From Sphingomonas jeddahensis (GTDB lineage Bacteria; Pseudomonadota; Alphaproteobacteria; Sphingomonadales; Sphingomonadaceae), in contig NZ_MPSB01000015.1 in NCBI RefSeq assembly GCF_001981525.1, positions 1 through 61,985 of the forward strand: 61,985 nucleotides of DNA. Reading direction: 5' to 3'. The position numbers were made by a program, and so were the translations under genes. This document shows, piece after piece, positions 1-8,004 of the stretch; position 1 is the stretch's first letter, and each line of letters starts with the position of its first letter. The notes beneath the pieces are model-generated. The model ran no database searches. It had not been told where the DNA came from and saw nothing but the letters and a program-made list of their open reading frames with translations.

Positions 1-81
1 CGCCCCGCCCGCCTCTTCCGCCCCCTGCCAACGGACCCGTCCCCCCGCTCCACACGTTCGCCTCCCATCGGAGGACCGCGC

Positions 82-840
82 ATGCAACGAGGATCATGGG
101 TCGGCTGGGCCATCGGGCTCGGCGTCGCGCTGGGCGGGTTTTTCGACGGCATCCTGCTGCACCAGATCCTGCAATGGCACCATCTGCTGAGCCTCGTCCC
201 CGGCGTCGAGAGCCTGCGCGAACAGGTGCTTTGGGACGGCTATTTTCATGCGCTGATGTACGTGATCGCGGCGGTGGCGCTCTGGGCCTTGTGGCGGCGG
301 CGCGCCCAAATGGCCGGGGCAGCACGCCCGATGACGGGCGCGCTGCTGATCGGCTTCGGATTGTGGCACGTCATTGATGCGCTGTTGTCCCACTGGCTGC
401 TCGGCATTCATCGAATCCGCGTGGACAGCCCCGATCCGCTCGCCTGGGATCTGTTGTGGCTTGCCGTGTTCGGGCTGGTGCCGATCGCGATCGGTTGGTG
501 GTTGCTGCGCGCGCACCGTTCGGCGACAGGCGCGGGCCGCGGTGCGATGACGACGCTGCTGGCGGTCGCCACGCTGACCGGCGGCGCGGCGCTGTGGTCG
601 CTGCGAACGCCGGAGGATCAAAGGTTCACCACGATCGTCTTTGCGCCGGGAACGGAGCCGCGCGAAATCATGAACGCGCTGGTCGCGCAACAAGCCGCGA
701 TCGTCTGGGCCGAGCCGTCTTTGTCGGTGGTGGTGGTCGATGTGCCGGCGGCGCAGCGGATGAGCTTTTATCGACATGGTGCGCTGCTGGTTAGCGGGGC
801 GGGCGTGCCAGCAGGCTGCTTCAATTGGACGCGCGTCTAA
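82..840 (+). CDS. DUF2243 family integral membrane protein with C-terminal extension
   Basis: The first 150 residues match the DUF2243 pattern: an N-terminal hydrophobic helix (GWAIGLGVALGGFFDGILLH), then three further membrane segments with the typical HxxLxxH-like polar residues near helix ends (FDGILLHQILQWHH and LWHVIDALLSHWLLGIH). Function of the family is unknown; His residues at the membrane face suggest metal or heme binding, which is only inference. A ggagga ribosome site precedes ATG at 82. After the last helix (about residue 175) there is a soluble tail of about 75 residues that I do not recognise as part of DUF2243. The gene stands alone, with 172 bp before the next gene. Confidence 0.8.
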   Translation: MQRGSWVGWAIGLGVALGGFFDGILLHQILQWHHLLSLVPGVESLREQVLWDGYFHALMYVIAAVALWALWRRRAQMAGAARPMTGALLIGFGLWHVIDALLSHWLLGIHRIRVDSPDPLAWDLLWLAVFGLVPIAIGWWLLRAHRSATGAGRGAMTTLLAVATLTGGAALWSLRTPEDQRFTTIVFAPGTEPREIMNALVAQQAAIVWAEPSLSVVVVDVPAAQRMSFYRHGALLVSGAGVPAGCFNWTRV

Positions 841-1013
841 GACATTCAGATCAGGACGTTCTTGAACAACATCGGCGGGCGTCAGCAATAGCGCGATGAT
901 CTTACTGGCTGCTGGCTAGTAATGCGGGACCGTGCTATTCTTCTTCCCATAAGTTCGCATCAGAGGAACGCTCGTGGTTCCAAAGCGCCACGGGTAAATG
1001 AAGGGGGAAATCC

Positions 1014-1784
1014 ATGCGTTATACATTGGCCGTCGTGGCAATCGCCGCACTCCTGGTCGATGCGCCCGCATTCGCGCAGAACCGCGGTTCATCCGCCCAC
1101 CAGGCACAGCGAAAAGGGGAAGCGCAAATTCCCGTCTGTACCAAACGACTTGGCTCGATCGCGATCGTCGAACCTGACAATCAGTGGTGGCGTGAGTTCG
1201 ACCTTGGCAGCCCCGAGGCGATCATCAAGATTTTCGTACAAAAGTCCGGATGTTTTACCATGGTGAACCGTGGACGTGCGATGATGAGCCGCAACATGGA
1301 ACGCGCCATGGCTGATTCCGGTGAGCTGCAGGCAGGATCGAACCTGGGGCGGGGCCAGGTGAAGGCGGCGGATTACTTCCTGCAACCCGACATCGTCACC
1401 GCCAACCGCAACTCTGGCGGCGGCGGACTCGGGGGCGTGCTCGGCGGGGTCGGCGGGCTGCTCGGCGGAGCGGTCGGTGCGATTGCTGGCGGCATCAACG
1501 TGCGCAAGGGCGAGGCGAAGACGACGCTGAGCCTGGTCAACGCGCGGACCACCGAAGAAGAAGCGATGACCGAGGGCTATGCCCGCAAATCAGACATCGG
1601 CTTCGGCGGGGGCGGCGGCTTGTTCACGGGCGGCACGTTCGGCGGTGCGGGAGCCGGCGGATATCAGGACACCGCAATCGGCCAGATCATCGTGCTGAGC
1701 TATCTCGACGCTTACACGCAGTTGGTGTCGCAGCTTGGCGGCCTGCCGGAGAATGCCGCCGCGGCGGCTCCGCGCGCGCAATAA
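1014..1784 (+). CDS. CsgG/curli-assembly-like secreted protein
   Basis: A 256-residue protein with a clear Sec signal peptide (MRYTLAVVAIAALLVDAPAFAQ) followed by a CsgG-like domain: a basic KRLGSIAIVEP strand, a short segment resembling the CsgG pattern in which an activity is defined by named-factor strands (FTMVNRGRAMM), a Gly-rich loop (residues about 135-160) and a second Gly-rich stretch (about 200-220). CsgG family members form envelope pores or periplasmic ring proteins. No lipobox Cys is present, and no curli subunit genes (csgA/B/E/F) are nearby, so a role in curli is not supported. A gggggaaa ribosome site lies just before ATG 1014. Assignment to the family is good; function is unknown. 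Confidence 0.7.
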   Translation: MRYTLAVVAIAALLVDAPAFAQNRGSSAHQAQRKGEAQIPVCTKRLGSIAIVEPDNQWWREFDLGSPEAIIKIFVQKSGCFTMVNRGRAMMSRNMERAMADSGELQAGSNLGRGQVKAADYFLQPDIVTANRNSGGGGLGGVLGGVGGLLGGAVGAIAGGINVRKGEAKTTLSLVNARTTEEEAMTEGYARKSDIGFGGGGGLFTGGTFGGAGAGGYQDTAIGQIIVLSYLDAYTQLVSQLGGLPENAAAAAPRAQ

Positions 1785-1805
1785 GCCGTTCGGCGGCCGG
1801 GCTGT

Positions 1806-1973
1806 TTATAGCGTCCAGATCAGGACATTGCCGAACAGCACGGCCGCCATCACGATCAGCAGCCAGCCGCGCTTGGGATCACGGCGCGTGCGGATCATCC
1901 AGCCGCCGCCGATGACGCAGGCGAAGGCGGCGAGCATGGCGATCGCGGGGGCGGCGCTGGAGATGGCGTTCAT
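1806..1973 (-). CDS. Small two-helix membrane protein (55 aa)
   Basis: A short minus-strand frame encodes 55 residues with two hydrophobic helices (AIAMLAAFACVIGGGWM and WLLIVMAAVLFGNVLIW) separated by the charged loop RTRRDPKRG, the usual positive-inside hairpin shape. It begins 40 bp after the end of the dehydratase gene on the same strand and may be cotranscribed with it, although a stem-loop lies between them. Codon use matches its neighbours (GC-rich third positions). I do not recognise a named family; the architecture and codon bias make it a likely real gene. Confidence 0.65.
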   Translation of the reverse strand: MNAISSAAPAIAMLAAFACVIGGGWMIRTRRDPKRGWLLIVMAAVLFGNVLIWTL

Positions 1974-1994
1974 GGGGTGCGCTTACTCACTCCT

Positions 1995-2012
1995 CTCCTC
2001 CAAGGGGAGGAG
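1995..2012 (-). terminator. Stem-loop directly after the dehydratase stop codon
   Basis: CTCCTCC and GGAGGAG form a perfect 7-bp stem with a 4-nt AAGG loop, abutting the TAA of the dehydratase gene. There is no U-tract, so it may be a weak terminator or an mRNA 3' stabiliser. It also resembles half of the CCCTCCC/GGGAGGG palindromic repeats found elsewhere in the window. Confidence 0.45.
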
Positions 2013-2975
2013 TTAAGATGCGATCGCCTTTGCGTAGGCGGCCGTGTCCACGTTTCCGCCCGACAGGATCACCAGCATGCCCGGCACCGGGGTCACTTTG
2101 CCGGCCAGCAGAGCCGCCAGCGCCACCGCGCCGCCCGGCTCGATCACCAGCCGCAGCTTTTCCGCGGCCCAGCGCTGCGCCGCCACGATTTCGATCTCAC
2201 TGACCGCTACGCCCTTGGCGTCGCGGCGCGAGAGGACGTCGAAGGTCAGCGGTGAAACCTGCTTGGTCTGCAAGGCATCGCAGGCGGTCGGCGGAGGCGA
2301 ATCGCCGACCGGCAGGATCCAGCTCGCCTCCAGGCTGCGGCGCATGTCGTCCCAGCCTTGCGGCTCGACCACGGTGATCGCCGCGTCGAGCAGCGCCAGC
2401 GTGATCCCGGCGGCCAAGCCGCCGCCGCCGCATGGCACCACGACGTGGCTCGGTGTTCCAAGCCGGGCAGCAGCCATCTGTGCGGCCGCCTCAATTCCGG
2501 CGGAGCCCTGCCCTTCGATCACCCAAGGATCGTCGAAGCTCGGCACCAATGTGGCCCCGCGCGCCTCGGCGAGTCGGGCGGCGATCTGTTCGCGCGACTC
2601 GGTGGCGCGGTCGTAGCTCACCACCTCGGCACCCAGCGCGAGCGTGCCCTCCACCTTGGCGCGCGGTGCATCGGCGGGCATCACGATCGTCGCCGGCATA
2701 CCAAGTCTCTTCGCCGCCCAGGCGACACCCTGAGCATGATTGCCGCTGGAAAACGCAACCACGCCGCGCGCCCGTGCGTTTTCATCCAGAGCAGTCAGTC
2801 GGTGCCATGCACCCCTGATCTTGAACGCTCCGATCGGCTGCAACGACTCCGCCTTGAAGGCGACCGGCACGTTCTTGATTTCGCTGACGAATAATGGCGT
2901 CGGTGGCAGGATGGCGGCGATTTTCGCCGCGGCGTCACGCACTCCGGCTCGGGTCGGCTGTCGCAAAATCGTCAC
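2013..2975 (-). CDS. Threonine/serine dehydratase-type PLP enzyme
   Basis: A 320-residue fold-type II PLP enzyme. The PLP lysine motif AFKIRGAWHRL is at about residue 50, the substrate loop SSGNHAQGVAWAAKRLG follows, and the phosphate-binding Gly cluster CGGGGLAAG is at about residue 180. It lacks a C-terminal ACT regulatory domain, so it is the short catabolic/housekeeping form that deaminates threonine or serine to the 2-oxoacid plus ammonia; serine racemase or threo-3-hydroxyaspartate dehydratase activity cannot be excluded. It is divergent from the decarboxylase at 3139, with about 160 bp between them that hold the decarboxylase leader. Confidence 0.85.
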   Translation of the reverse strand: MTILRQPTRAGVRDAAAKIAAILPPTPLFVSEIKNVPVAFKAESLQPIGAFKIRGAWHRLTALDENARARGVVAFSSGNHAQGVAWAAKRLGMPATIVMPADAPRAKVEGTLALGAEVVSYDRATESREQIAARLAEARGATLVPSFDDPWVIEGQGSAGIEAAAQMAAARLGTPSHVVVPCGGGGLAAGITLALLDAAITVVEPQGWDDMRRSLEASWILPVGDSPPPTACDALQTKQVSPLTFDVLSRRDAKGVAVSEIEIVAAQRWAAEKLRLVIEPGGAVALAALLAGKVTPVPGMLVILSGGNVDTAAYAKAIAS

Positions 2976-3039
2976 ATCTCATCCTTGCTGCCGAAAAGGC
3001 GTCGCTAAAATCTCTTTACACAGGGGGTCGGCGACCCTA

Positions 3040-3136
3040 GTTCGCGCCTCCGCTGCCCCATGGGACTTCCACCGCAAGGCAGTGATTTCGTCAACTGAAG
3101 ACCGGGGGCTTGCCCTCTGGCATTGGAGGTCCCTTG
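3040..3136 (+). promoter_or_regulatory. speF-type leader RNA of the ornithine decarboxylase gene
   Basis: The 5' region of the decarboxylase resembles the speF RNA motif known from alphaproteobacterial ornithine decarboxylase genes. GGGACTTCC at 3062-3070 pairs with GGAGGTCCC at 3125-3133 (one G-U pair), so the GGAGGT ribosome site sits in the closing stem. Between the arms are conserved-looking single-stranded blocks (GTCAACTGAAGACC, GGGGGCTTGCCCTC). The arrangement suggests translational control by RBS sequestration, presumably in response to polyamine supply. Recognition of the motif is from memory; a covariance search with the Rfam speF model would decide it. Confidence 0.75.
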
Positions 3137-3138
3137 AA

Positions 3139-4371
3139 TTGCACCAGGATCATTGCGCGCTGGGGCTAGCGCCCCTCTCGACCGTTGCCCGTTCCTCCGT
3201 TTCGGGCGCCATCGACATCGCACAGGGCAAGCCGGTTCAGCCGGTCACGCTTGTGCGTCCGCACGCCGCGGCACGCGCCGCCCGGTTCTTCGTGGAGAAG
3301 TTCCCGGGTCGGTCGATGTATGCCGTGAAGGCGAATCCCTCGCCTGAGCTTATCAAGATTCTCTTCGAGAACGGCATCACCACGTTTGACGTGGCGTCGA
3401 TCGGCGAAGTGCGGATGGTGGCACGCACCGTGCCGGAGGCAACGCTCTGCTTCATGCATCCGGTGAAGGCCGAAGAGGCGATCACCGAGGCGTATTTCAC
3501 GCATGGCGTGCGCACCTTCAGCCTCGACTCGATGGAAGAGCTCGAAAAGATCATGCGCGCGACGCGCAATGCGTCGGACCTGACGCTGTGCGTTCGCCTG
3601 CGCGTGTCGTCCGAGCATTCGAAGCTGAGCCTCGCGTCGAAGTTCGGCGTGGCGCCGCATGAAGCGAAGCCTTTGCTGTTCGCCGCTCGCCAGGCGGCCG
3701 ATGCGCTCGGCATCTGCTTCCACGTCGGCAGCCAGGCGATGACGCCCGACGCTTATGCCGATGCGATGGAGCGCGTACGCGCGGCGATCGTCGAAGCAGC
3801 GGTGACGGTCGACGTCATCGACGTAGGCGGCGGGTTCCCGTCGTCCTATCCGGGCATGGAGCCGCCGCCGCTGGAGCGGTATTTCGAGACGATCCACCGC
3901 GCGTTCGAGAGCCTGCCGATCAGCTATTCGGCGGAGCTCTGGGCCGAGCCGGGTCGTGCGCTGTGCGCCGAGTACAGCAGCATCGTCGTGCGCGTCGAAA
4001 AGCGCCGCGGCAACGAGCTGTACATCAACGACGGCGCGTATGGCGCGCTGTTCGATGCGGCGCATATCGGCTGGCGTTTCCCGGTGGAGTTGCTGCGCGA
4101 GCCGCAGTCCACGGTGCGCGATCATCCCTTTTCGTTCTACGGCCCGACCTGCGACGATATCGACCATATGCAGGGCCCGTTCCTGCTGCCGGCCGATATT
4201 CAGACCAGCGACTATTTCGAGATCGGCATGCTCGGTGCCTATGGCGCGGCGATGCGCACGGCCTTCAACGGCTTCGGATCGGACGAGACGGTGATCGTCG
4301 AGGACGAGCCGATGGTGTCGATGTACACCACGGTGGAACGCGAAGCCGCGTCCAACGTCGTAAAGCTGTAA
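3139..4371 (+). CDS. speF: Ornithine (or lysine/ornithine) decarboxylase, alanine-racemase fold
   Basis: A 410-residue group IV PLP decarboxylase. Visible motifs are the Schiff-base lysine (SMYAVKANPSP), CFHVGSQ, the Gly-rich phosphate loop VDVGGGFPSSYPG (seen as DVIDVGGGFPS), EPGRAL and YGPTCDDIDHM with the catalytic Cys. It makes putrescine from ornithine. I chose TTG at 3139 because GGAGGT at 3125-3130 has ideal spacing and no in-frame ATG exists before MYAVK; upstream reading frame is leader RNA, not protein. It is followed by the DHS-like synthase 115 bp later. Substrate choice between ornithine and lysine cannot be read from sequence alone. Confidence 0.9.
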   Translation: MHQDHCALGLAPLSTVARSSVSGAIDIAQGKPVQPVTLVRPHAAARAARFFVEKFPGRSMYAVKANPSPELIKILFENGITTFDVASIGEVRMVARTVPEATLCFMHPVKAEEAITEAYFTHGVRTFSLDSMEELEKIMRATRNASDLTLCVRLRVSSEHSKLSLASKFGVAPHEAKPLLFAARQAADALGICFHVGSQAMTPDAYADAMERVRAAIVEAAVTVDVIDVGGGFPSSYPGMEPPPLERYFETIHRAFESLPISYSAELWAEPGRALCAEYSSIVVRVEKRRGNELYINDGAYGALFDAAHIGWRFPVELLREPQSTVRDHPFSFYGPTCDDIDHMQGPFLLPADIQTSDYFEIGMLGAYGAAMRTAFNGFGSDETVIVEDEPMVSMYTTVEREAASNVVKL

Positions 4372-4397
4372 CTCACTACCTACATTATCGAATAGGC

Positions 4398-4423
4398 GGC
4401 GGCGCTCCTCTCGGGGCGCTGCC
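4398..4423 (+). terminator. Stem-loop between decarboxylase and DHS-like gene
   Basis: An 11-bp stem (two G-U pairs) with a tctc loop 26 bp after the decarboxylase stop. No U-tract follows, so read-through into the next gene is plausible; it may set the ratio of the two products. Confidence 0.4.
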
Positions 4424-4486
4424 GTGCTTACGGGTTAGCGCGTCCCCTTCCGAACGACTGTGCAATCATGCGAGAGCAATACCCTC

Positions 4487-5566
4487 ATGACTGACACCCT
4501 CACGAAGACCGCGGCCGCGAACGGCCCGATCAACGACACCCGCAAGGCGGAACTGCTGTCCAAGCAGGTCAAGCATATAGACATCCGCTCGTTCGACGCG
4601 CGCCCGATTGTGGACGCGATGAGCGACATGAGCTTCACCAGCCGCGACCTCGGCCGCGCGACCAAGATCTACAACGAGATGTTGGCCGACAAGGACTGCA
4701 CCGTCGTGCTGGTGATCGCCGGCTCGACCTCGGCCGGCGGCTGTATGGACCTGTATGCCGAGCTGGTCCGCTCGAACATGGTCGACTGCATCGTCGCCAC
4801 CGGCGCGACCATCGTCGACATGGATTTCTTCGAAGGCCTCGGCCACAAGCACTTCCAGGCGCTCGAAATTCCTGACGACGACACGCTGCGCTCGCTCTAC
4901 ATCGATCGCATCTACGATACGTACATCGACGAGGAAGCGCTGCAGAACGTCGACCACACGATCTTCGAGATCGCCGAGACGCTGGAAGCCAAGCCTTACT
5001 CGTCGCGCGCGTTCATCCGCGAGATGGGCAAGTATCTGGTCGAGCACGGCAAGAAGGAGAACAGCCTCGTCAAGCTCGCGTACGAGCATGACGTGCCGAT
5101 CTTCTGCCCGGCCTTCGTCGATTCGTCGGCTGGTTTCGGCCTGGTGAAGCACCAGGTCGATCGCGCCAAGGCGGGCAAGCCGTACATGGTGCTCGACGCG
5201 ATCGCCGACTTCCGCGAGCTGACGCAGATCAAGATCGAGGCCGGCACCACCGGGCTCCTGATGATCGGCGGCGGCGTGCCGAAGAACTTCATCCAGGATA
5301 CGGTGGTATGCGCCGAGATCCTCGGCCATGACGACGTCGCGGTCCACAAGTATGCGGTGCAGATCACCGTCGCCGACGTGCGCGACGGCGCCTGCTCCTC
5401 CTCGACGCTGCAGGAAGCGGCATCGTGGGGCAAGGTGAACACGGGCATCGAGCAGATGGTGTTCGCGGAAGCCGGCTCGGTGATGCCGCTGCTGGCCTCA
5501 GACGCCTATCACCGCGGCCACTGGAAGGATCGCGCCAAGCGGGGTTGGGCGAAGCTGTTCGCCTGA
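4487..5566 (+). CDS. Deoxyhypusine synthase-like protein, probable homospermidine synthase
   Basis: A 359-residue member of the deoxyhypusine synthase family. NAD-site features include VIAGSTSAGG and GATIVDMDF, and the catalytic lysine lies in EAASWGKV (Lys316), equivalent to the lysine of eukaryotic DHS. Bacteria lack the eIF5A substrate; DHS-like proteins next to an ornithine decarboxylase in alphaproteobacteria are known to transfer an aminobutyl group to putrescine, giving homospermidine, and that is the likely role here. ATG 4487 (MTDTLTK) is preferred over an ATG 27 bp upstream because the family starts near this point. Chromosomal order decarboxylase-synthase gives a two-step putrescine to homospermidine route. 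Confidence 0.85.
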   Translation: MTDTLTKTAAANGPINDTRKAELLSKQVKHIDIRSFDARPIVDAMSDMSFTSRDLGRATKIYNEMLADKDCTVVLVIAGSTSAGGCMDLYAELVRSNMVDCIVATGATIVDMDFFEGLGHKHFQALEIPDDDTLRSLYIDRIYDTYIDEEALQNVDHTIFEIAETLEAKPYSSRAFIREMGKYLVEHGKKENSLVKLAYEHDVPIFCPAFVDSSAGFGLVKHQVDRAKAGKPYMVLDAIADFRELTQIKIEAGTTGLLMIGGGVPKNFIQDTVVCAEILGHDDVAVHKYAVQITVADVRDGACSSSTLQEAASWGKVNTGIEQMVFAEAGSVMPLLASDAYHRGHWKDRAKRGWAKLFA

Positions 5567-5592
5567 TCCTTTCGATAGCGCTGATTTCCTGG

Positions 5593-5616
5593 CACCCCGG
5601 CCCTTTGGTCGGGGTG
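5593..5616 (+). terminator. Hairpin terminator after the DHS-like gene
   Basis: CACCCCGGCC and GGTCGGGGTG form a 10-bp stem (one G-U) with a CTTT loop, followed by ACTTGTTTCT. It lies 27 bp after the stop codon and probably ends the polyamine transcript. Confidence 0.6.
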
Positions 5617-5667
5617 ACTTGTTTCTGCGGCTGCTTGTCGGAGGCGGGCGGGAAGAAGAAGGTTTTG

Positions 5668-5807
5668 TTCACGCGAAGCCGCGAAGCCGCGAAGATGTTG
5701 CGTTAGAGGCCAAGTGCCGCTTTTCTCATGAGTTGAAGCCGCTTCGTGGTGAGAGCTGAACGCCGCAGCGTGCGGGACAGCTTTGCGCCTTCGCGCCTTC
5801 GCGTGAA
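5668..5807. repeat. Pair of inverted 27-bp (TTC)ACGCGAAG-type repeats
   Basis: TTCACGCGAAGCCGCGAAGC... at 5668-5694 is the near-perfect reverse complement of the block at 5781-5807, about 86 bp apart. Each arm is itself made of tandem GCGAAG(C) units. The 319-bp gap between the DHS-like gene and the esterase holds only the terminator above and this element. The form is that of a dispersed REP/MITE-like repeat; only this copy is seen in the window. Confidence 0.7.
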
Positions 5808-5885
5808 ATCCCCTTCTTCCTCTTTGTCCGCTCTTGACGCCGCAGCCATCAGCCGTTGTCTGGCCGCCAGCACAAGGAGACGAAG

Positions 5886-6830
5886 ATGCCGATCAATCGC
5901 CGCCAGCTTGTTGTCGGAGCCGCCGGCGTGGCGCTGGCCAGCCGGGTCGCGGCGCAGGATTCGGCGCCGGCGGCGACGACCGAGTGGCCGCCTCGGGAGC
6001 ATTTCCGGCTGTGGCCGGGCCGCGCGCCCGGCGCCCCTAAGGTGCTGCCGCGCGAGAATTTTGCCATGAGCGGGGCGCCGCCGCGGCGCGAGCTTCATCT
6101 GCGCGGTGTCGTCGATCCGGTCGTTGGCGTGTACCGGCCGGCCAATCCAGACGGGCGTGCGCTGCTCTCCATCCCGGGCGGTGGGTATCGTTTCATCTCG
6201 GTGGAGAATGAGGGGATCAACGTCGCCAAGGCGTTCAATCCGTTGGGCGTGACAGTGTATGTGCTCGGCTATCGCTTGCCCGGCGAAGGCTGGGCCGATC
6301 CCGAGGATGTGCCGCTGCAGGATGCGCAGCGGGCGATGCGGCTGATCCGCGCACGGGCATCGCGCGACGGCATCGATCCGGCGAAGCTCGGCATCGTCGG
6401 CTTTTCCGCGGGCGGGCTGCTCGCCGCGAGCCTAGCGGTGGCGCATGGCGATCCGGTCTATACCAAGGTCGACGCCGCCGACGAGGCGTCGGCCGCGCCG
6501 GCCTTCGCTGGGCTGATCTATCCCGTAATCTGGAGCGAGACGATGCGCGTGGGCAAGAATGCGGCCGGCCGCTTCAACGCCGATCGGCGCGTGCGGCCGG
6601 ATACGCCACCGATCTTCATCGCCCACGCACTGGACGACCCTGTCGTGCCTGCCGGCAATCCGCTGTCGATGATGGCTGCGTGCCAGGCGGCGAAGGTGCC
6701 GGTCGAGGCGCATTTCTTCCAGGAAGGCGGGCACGGCTTCGGCCCCGCCTATCTACCGCCCGAGCTGCCGGGATCGAAATGGCCGATGCTGTTCGATCAG
6801 TGGATCAAACGGACGCTGGCGCGACCGTGA
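5886..6830 (+). CDS. Secreted alpha/beta hydrolase, acetylxylan/carbohydrate esterase-like
   Basis: A 314-residue exported protein. MPINRRQLVVGAAGVALASR has a twin-arginine-like RRQLVVG start, so Tat export is likely. The mature part is an alpha/beta hydrolase: an oxyanion-type IPGGGYRF, nucleophile elbow GFSAGG, the acid region DDPVVPAGN and the catalytic His in GGHGFG. This combination is typical of acetyl esterase / BD-FAE-type hydrolases that remove acyl groups from sugars or small esters. ATG 5886 is chosen because AGGAGA stands 5 bp before it. Substrate is unknown and no glycoside hydrolase neighbours are present. Confidence 0.8.
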   Translation: MPINRRQLVVGAAGVALASRVAAQDSAPAATTEWPPREHFRLWPGRAPGAPKVLPRENFAMSGAPPRRELHLRGVVDPVVGVYRPANPDGRALLSIPGGGYRFISVENEGINVAKAFNPLGVTVYVLGYRLPGEGWADPEDVPLQDAQRAMRLIRARASRDGIDPAKLGIVGFSAGGLLAASLAVAHGDPVYTKVDAADEASAAPAFAGLIYPVIWSETMRVGKNAAGRFNADRRVRPDTPPIFIAHALDDPVVPAGNPLSMMAACQAAKVPVEAHFFQEGGHGFGPAYLPPELPGSKWPMLFDQWIKRTLARP

Positions 6831-6896
6831 TCGGGGAGGACGTGGCGGTCGAAGCCGCCACGTCCTCTTTCTCCGCCGCCGACCGACGGCGTCACG

Positions 6897-7769
6897 TCAC
6901 CAGAAGATGTCGGTGATCACGTCAACGACTTCGCCGGTGTAGGTGTCGACCAGCAGCGCATCATTGTAATAACGCACCCATTGAAAATCGCCGTCGGTCG
7001 CTGGCAAGCGATAGGACCACGGATCGTTGATCCAATAGCTTTGTGCGAACAGCACCGACGACAGGGTCGCACCGATGCCGAAGCGGCGATAGCCCTGGTT
7101 CCAACCATATGGCGGGTAGTAACGCGGCAGGCGGAAGGCGTTGCGGTTGCTGGCACGCCAGCCGAGCCAATCGTAGCGGTTGTCACGGCGCCAGTCGCGG
7201 TTCCAGCCAGCGCGATTATTGCGGCCATACCATTGACGCTGGTCCCGCGCGCCCCGGCGACGAACATCGTCGCGGTAATGATCGTTCCGGTCGGCACCGC
7301 TCCGATCCCAACCGCCGCGGTTTTCGCTGCGGCGGTCACGTGTGAAATCACGACGGTCGTCGCGCCGGTCACGACGGAAGGCCTCGCGATCGGCGGCACG
7401 ATCGGCACGATACGTCTGGCGAGTCACGGCGCCATTGGAGAGCGCCTCGCGATCACGCCAGCGTTCGGCGTTGAAGTCGCGACGCTCCTCACGGCGCTCC
7501 TGCCGAAAGACGCGCCCTGCCTCGGTACGGGGCCGCTCGACGCGCTGCTCGGGCGCACGCAACGGCCTGTAGTTGCGCGTGGGCGCCTGCTGCTGCGCGC
7601 GCCGCATCCGGGCGGCCTCGTCCCCGCCCTGCCGCTGCTGCCAGCCACCCTGCGGACGCGATGACCGCTCGGCGCGTCCGCCGCGATCGCCGCCACGGTC
7701 CTGCGCCACGGCCATGCCCGGCAGCAGCGCTGCGGCTGCCATCAATGCTGCGACCAACTTCCTACCCAT
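6897..7769 (-). CDS. RcnB-family periplasmic protein with long Arg/Asp-rich region
   Basis: A 290-residue protein with a signal peptide (MGRKLVAALMAAAALLPGMAVAQ), a low-complexity middle (residues about 25-200) rich in Arg, Asp, Gln and Gly with repeated DRR/RRD units, and a C-terminal RcnB-type domain ending in a conserved-looking LPATDGDFQWVRYYNDALLV and DVITDIFW. RcnB proteins are periplasmic; the enterobacterial one affects nickel/cobalt efflux, but most alphaproteobacterial copies are uncharacterised. The very long linker is unusual. It is monocistronic, convergent with the esterase. Confidence 0.8.
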   Translation of the reverse strand: MGRKLVAALMAAAALLPGMAVAQDRGGDRGGRAERSSRPQGGWQQRQGGDEAARMRRAQQQAPTRNYRPLRAPEQRVERPRTEAGRVFRQERREERRDFNAERWRDREALSNGAVTRQTYRADRAADREAFRRDRRDDRRDFTRDRRSENRGGWDRSGADRNDHYRDDVRRRGARDQRQWYGRNNRAGWNRDWRRDNRYDWLGWRASNRNAFRLPRYYPPYGWNQGYRRFGIGATLSSVLFAQSYWINDPWSYRLPATDGDFQWVRYYNDALLVDTYTGEVVDVITDIFW

Positions 7770-7890
7770 CTTTCCGTGAACTCCACCGCCGGCGCACCTA
7801 GCCGGCCCTGCCGATCACACGCTTATGTGCGGGTGCTGGCGAATGGCGGCTGAATGCGGGCGTCAGCGTTGCGAAAGGAACGGTGCCGCC

Positions 7891-7982
7891 GTCACCCTGA
7901 GCTTGGTTCAGGGTCCACTGATCCAAGGCGGGAGCCTTCGCCTGTGGCGCGGTGGATGCTGAAACAAGTTCCGCATGACGGC
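7891..7982. repeat. Dispersed intergenic inverted repeat (GTCACCCTGA type)
   Basis: Begins GTCACCCTGAGCTTGGTTCA and ends with a degenerate GTTCCGCATGACGGC; the arms pair imperfectly across a central block containing GGCGCGGTGGATGCTGAAAC. It fills most of the 235-bp gap between the RcnB-like gene and the first ligase. Same family as the copy at 46496. Confidence 0.7.
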
Positions 7983-8004
7983 AGGTTGGCAGGGCCAACG
8001 AGGC

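Noticed and set aside
2740..3138. Extension of the decarboxylase frame upstream of TTG 3139
   Set aside because: It runs through the leader RNA and into the antisense of the dehydratase; no family similarity.
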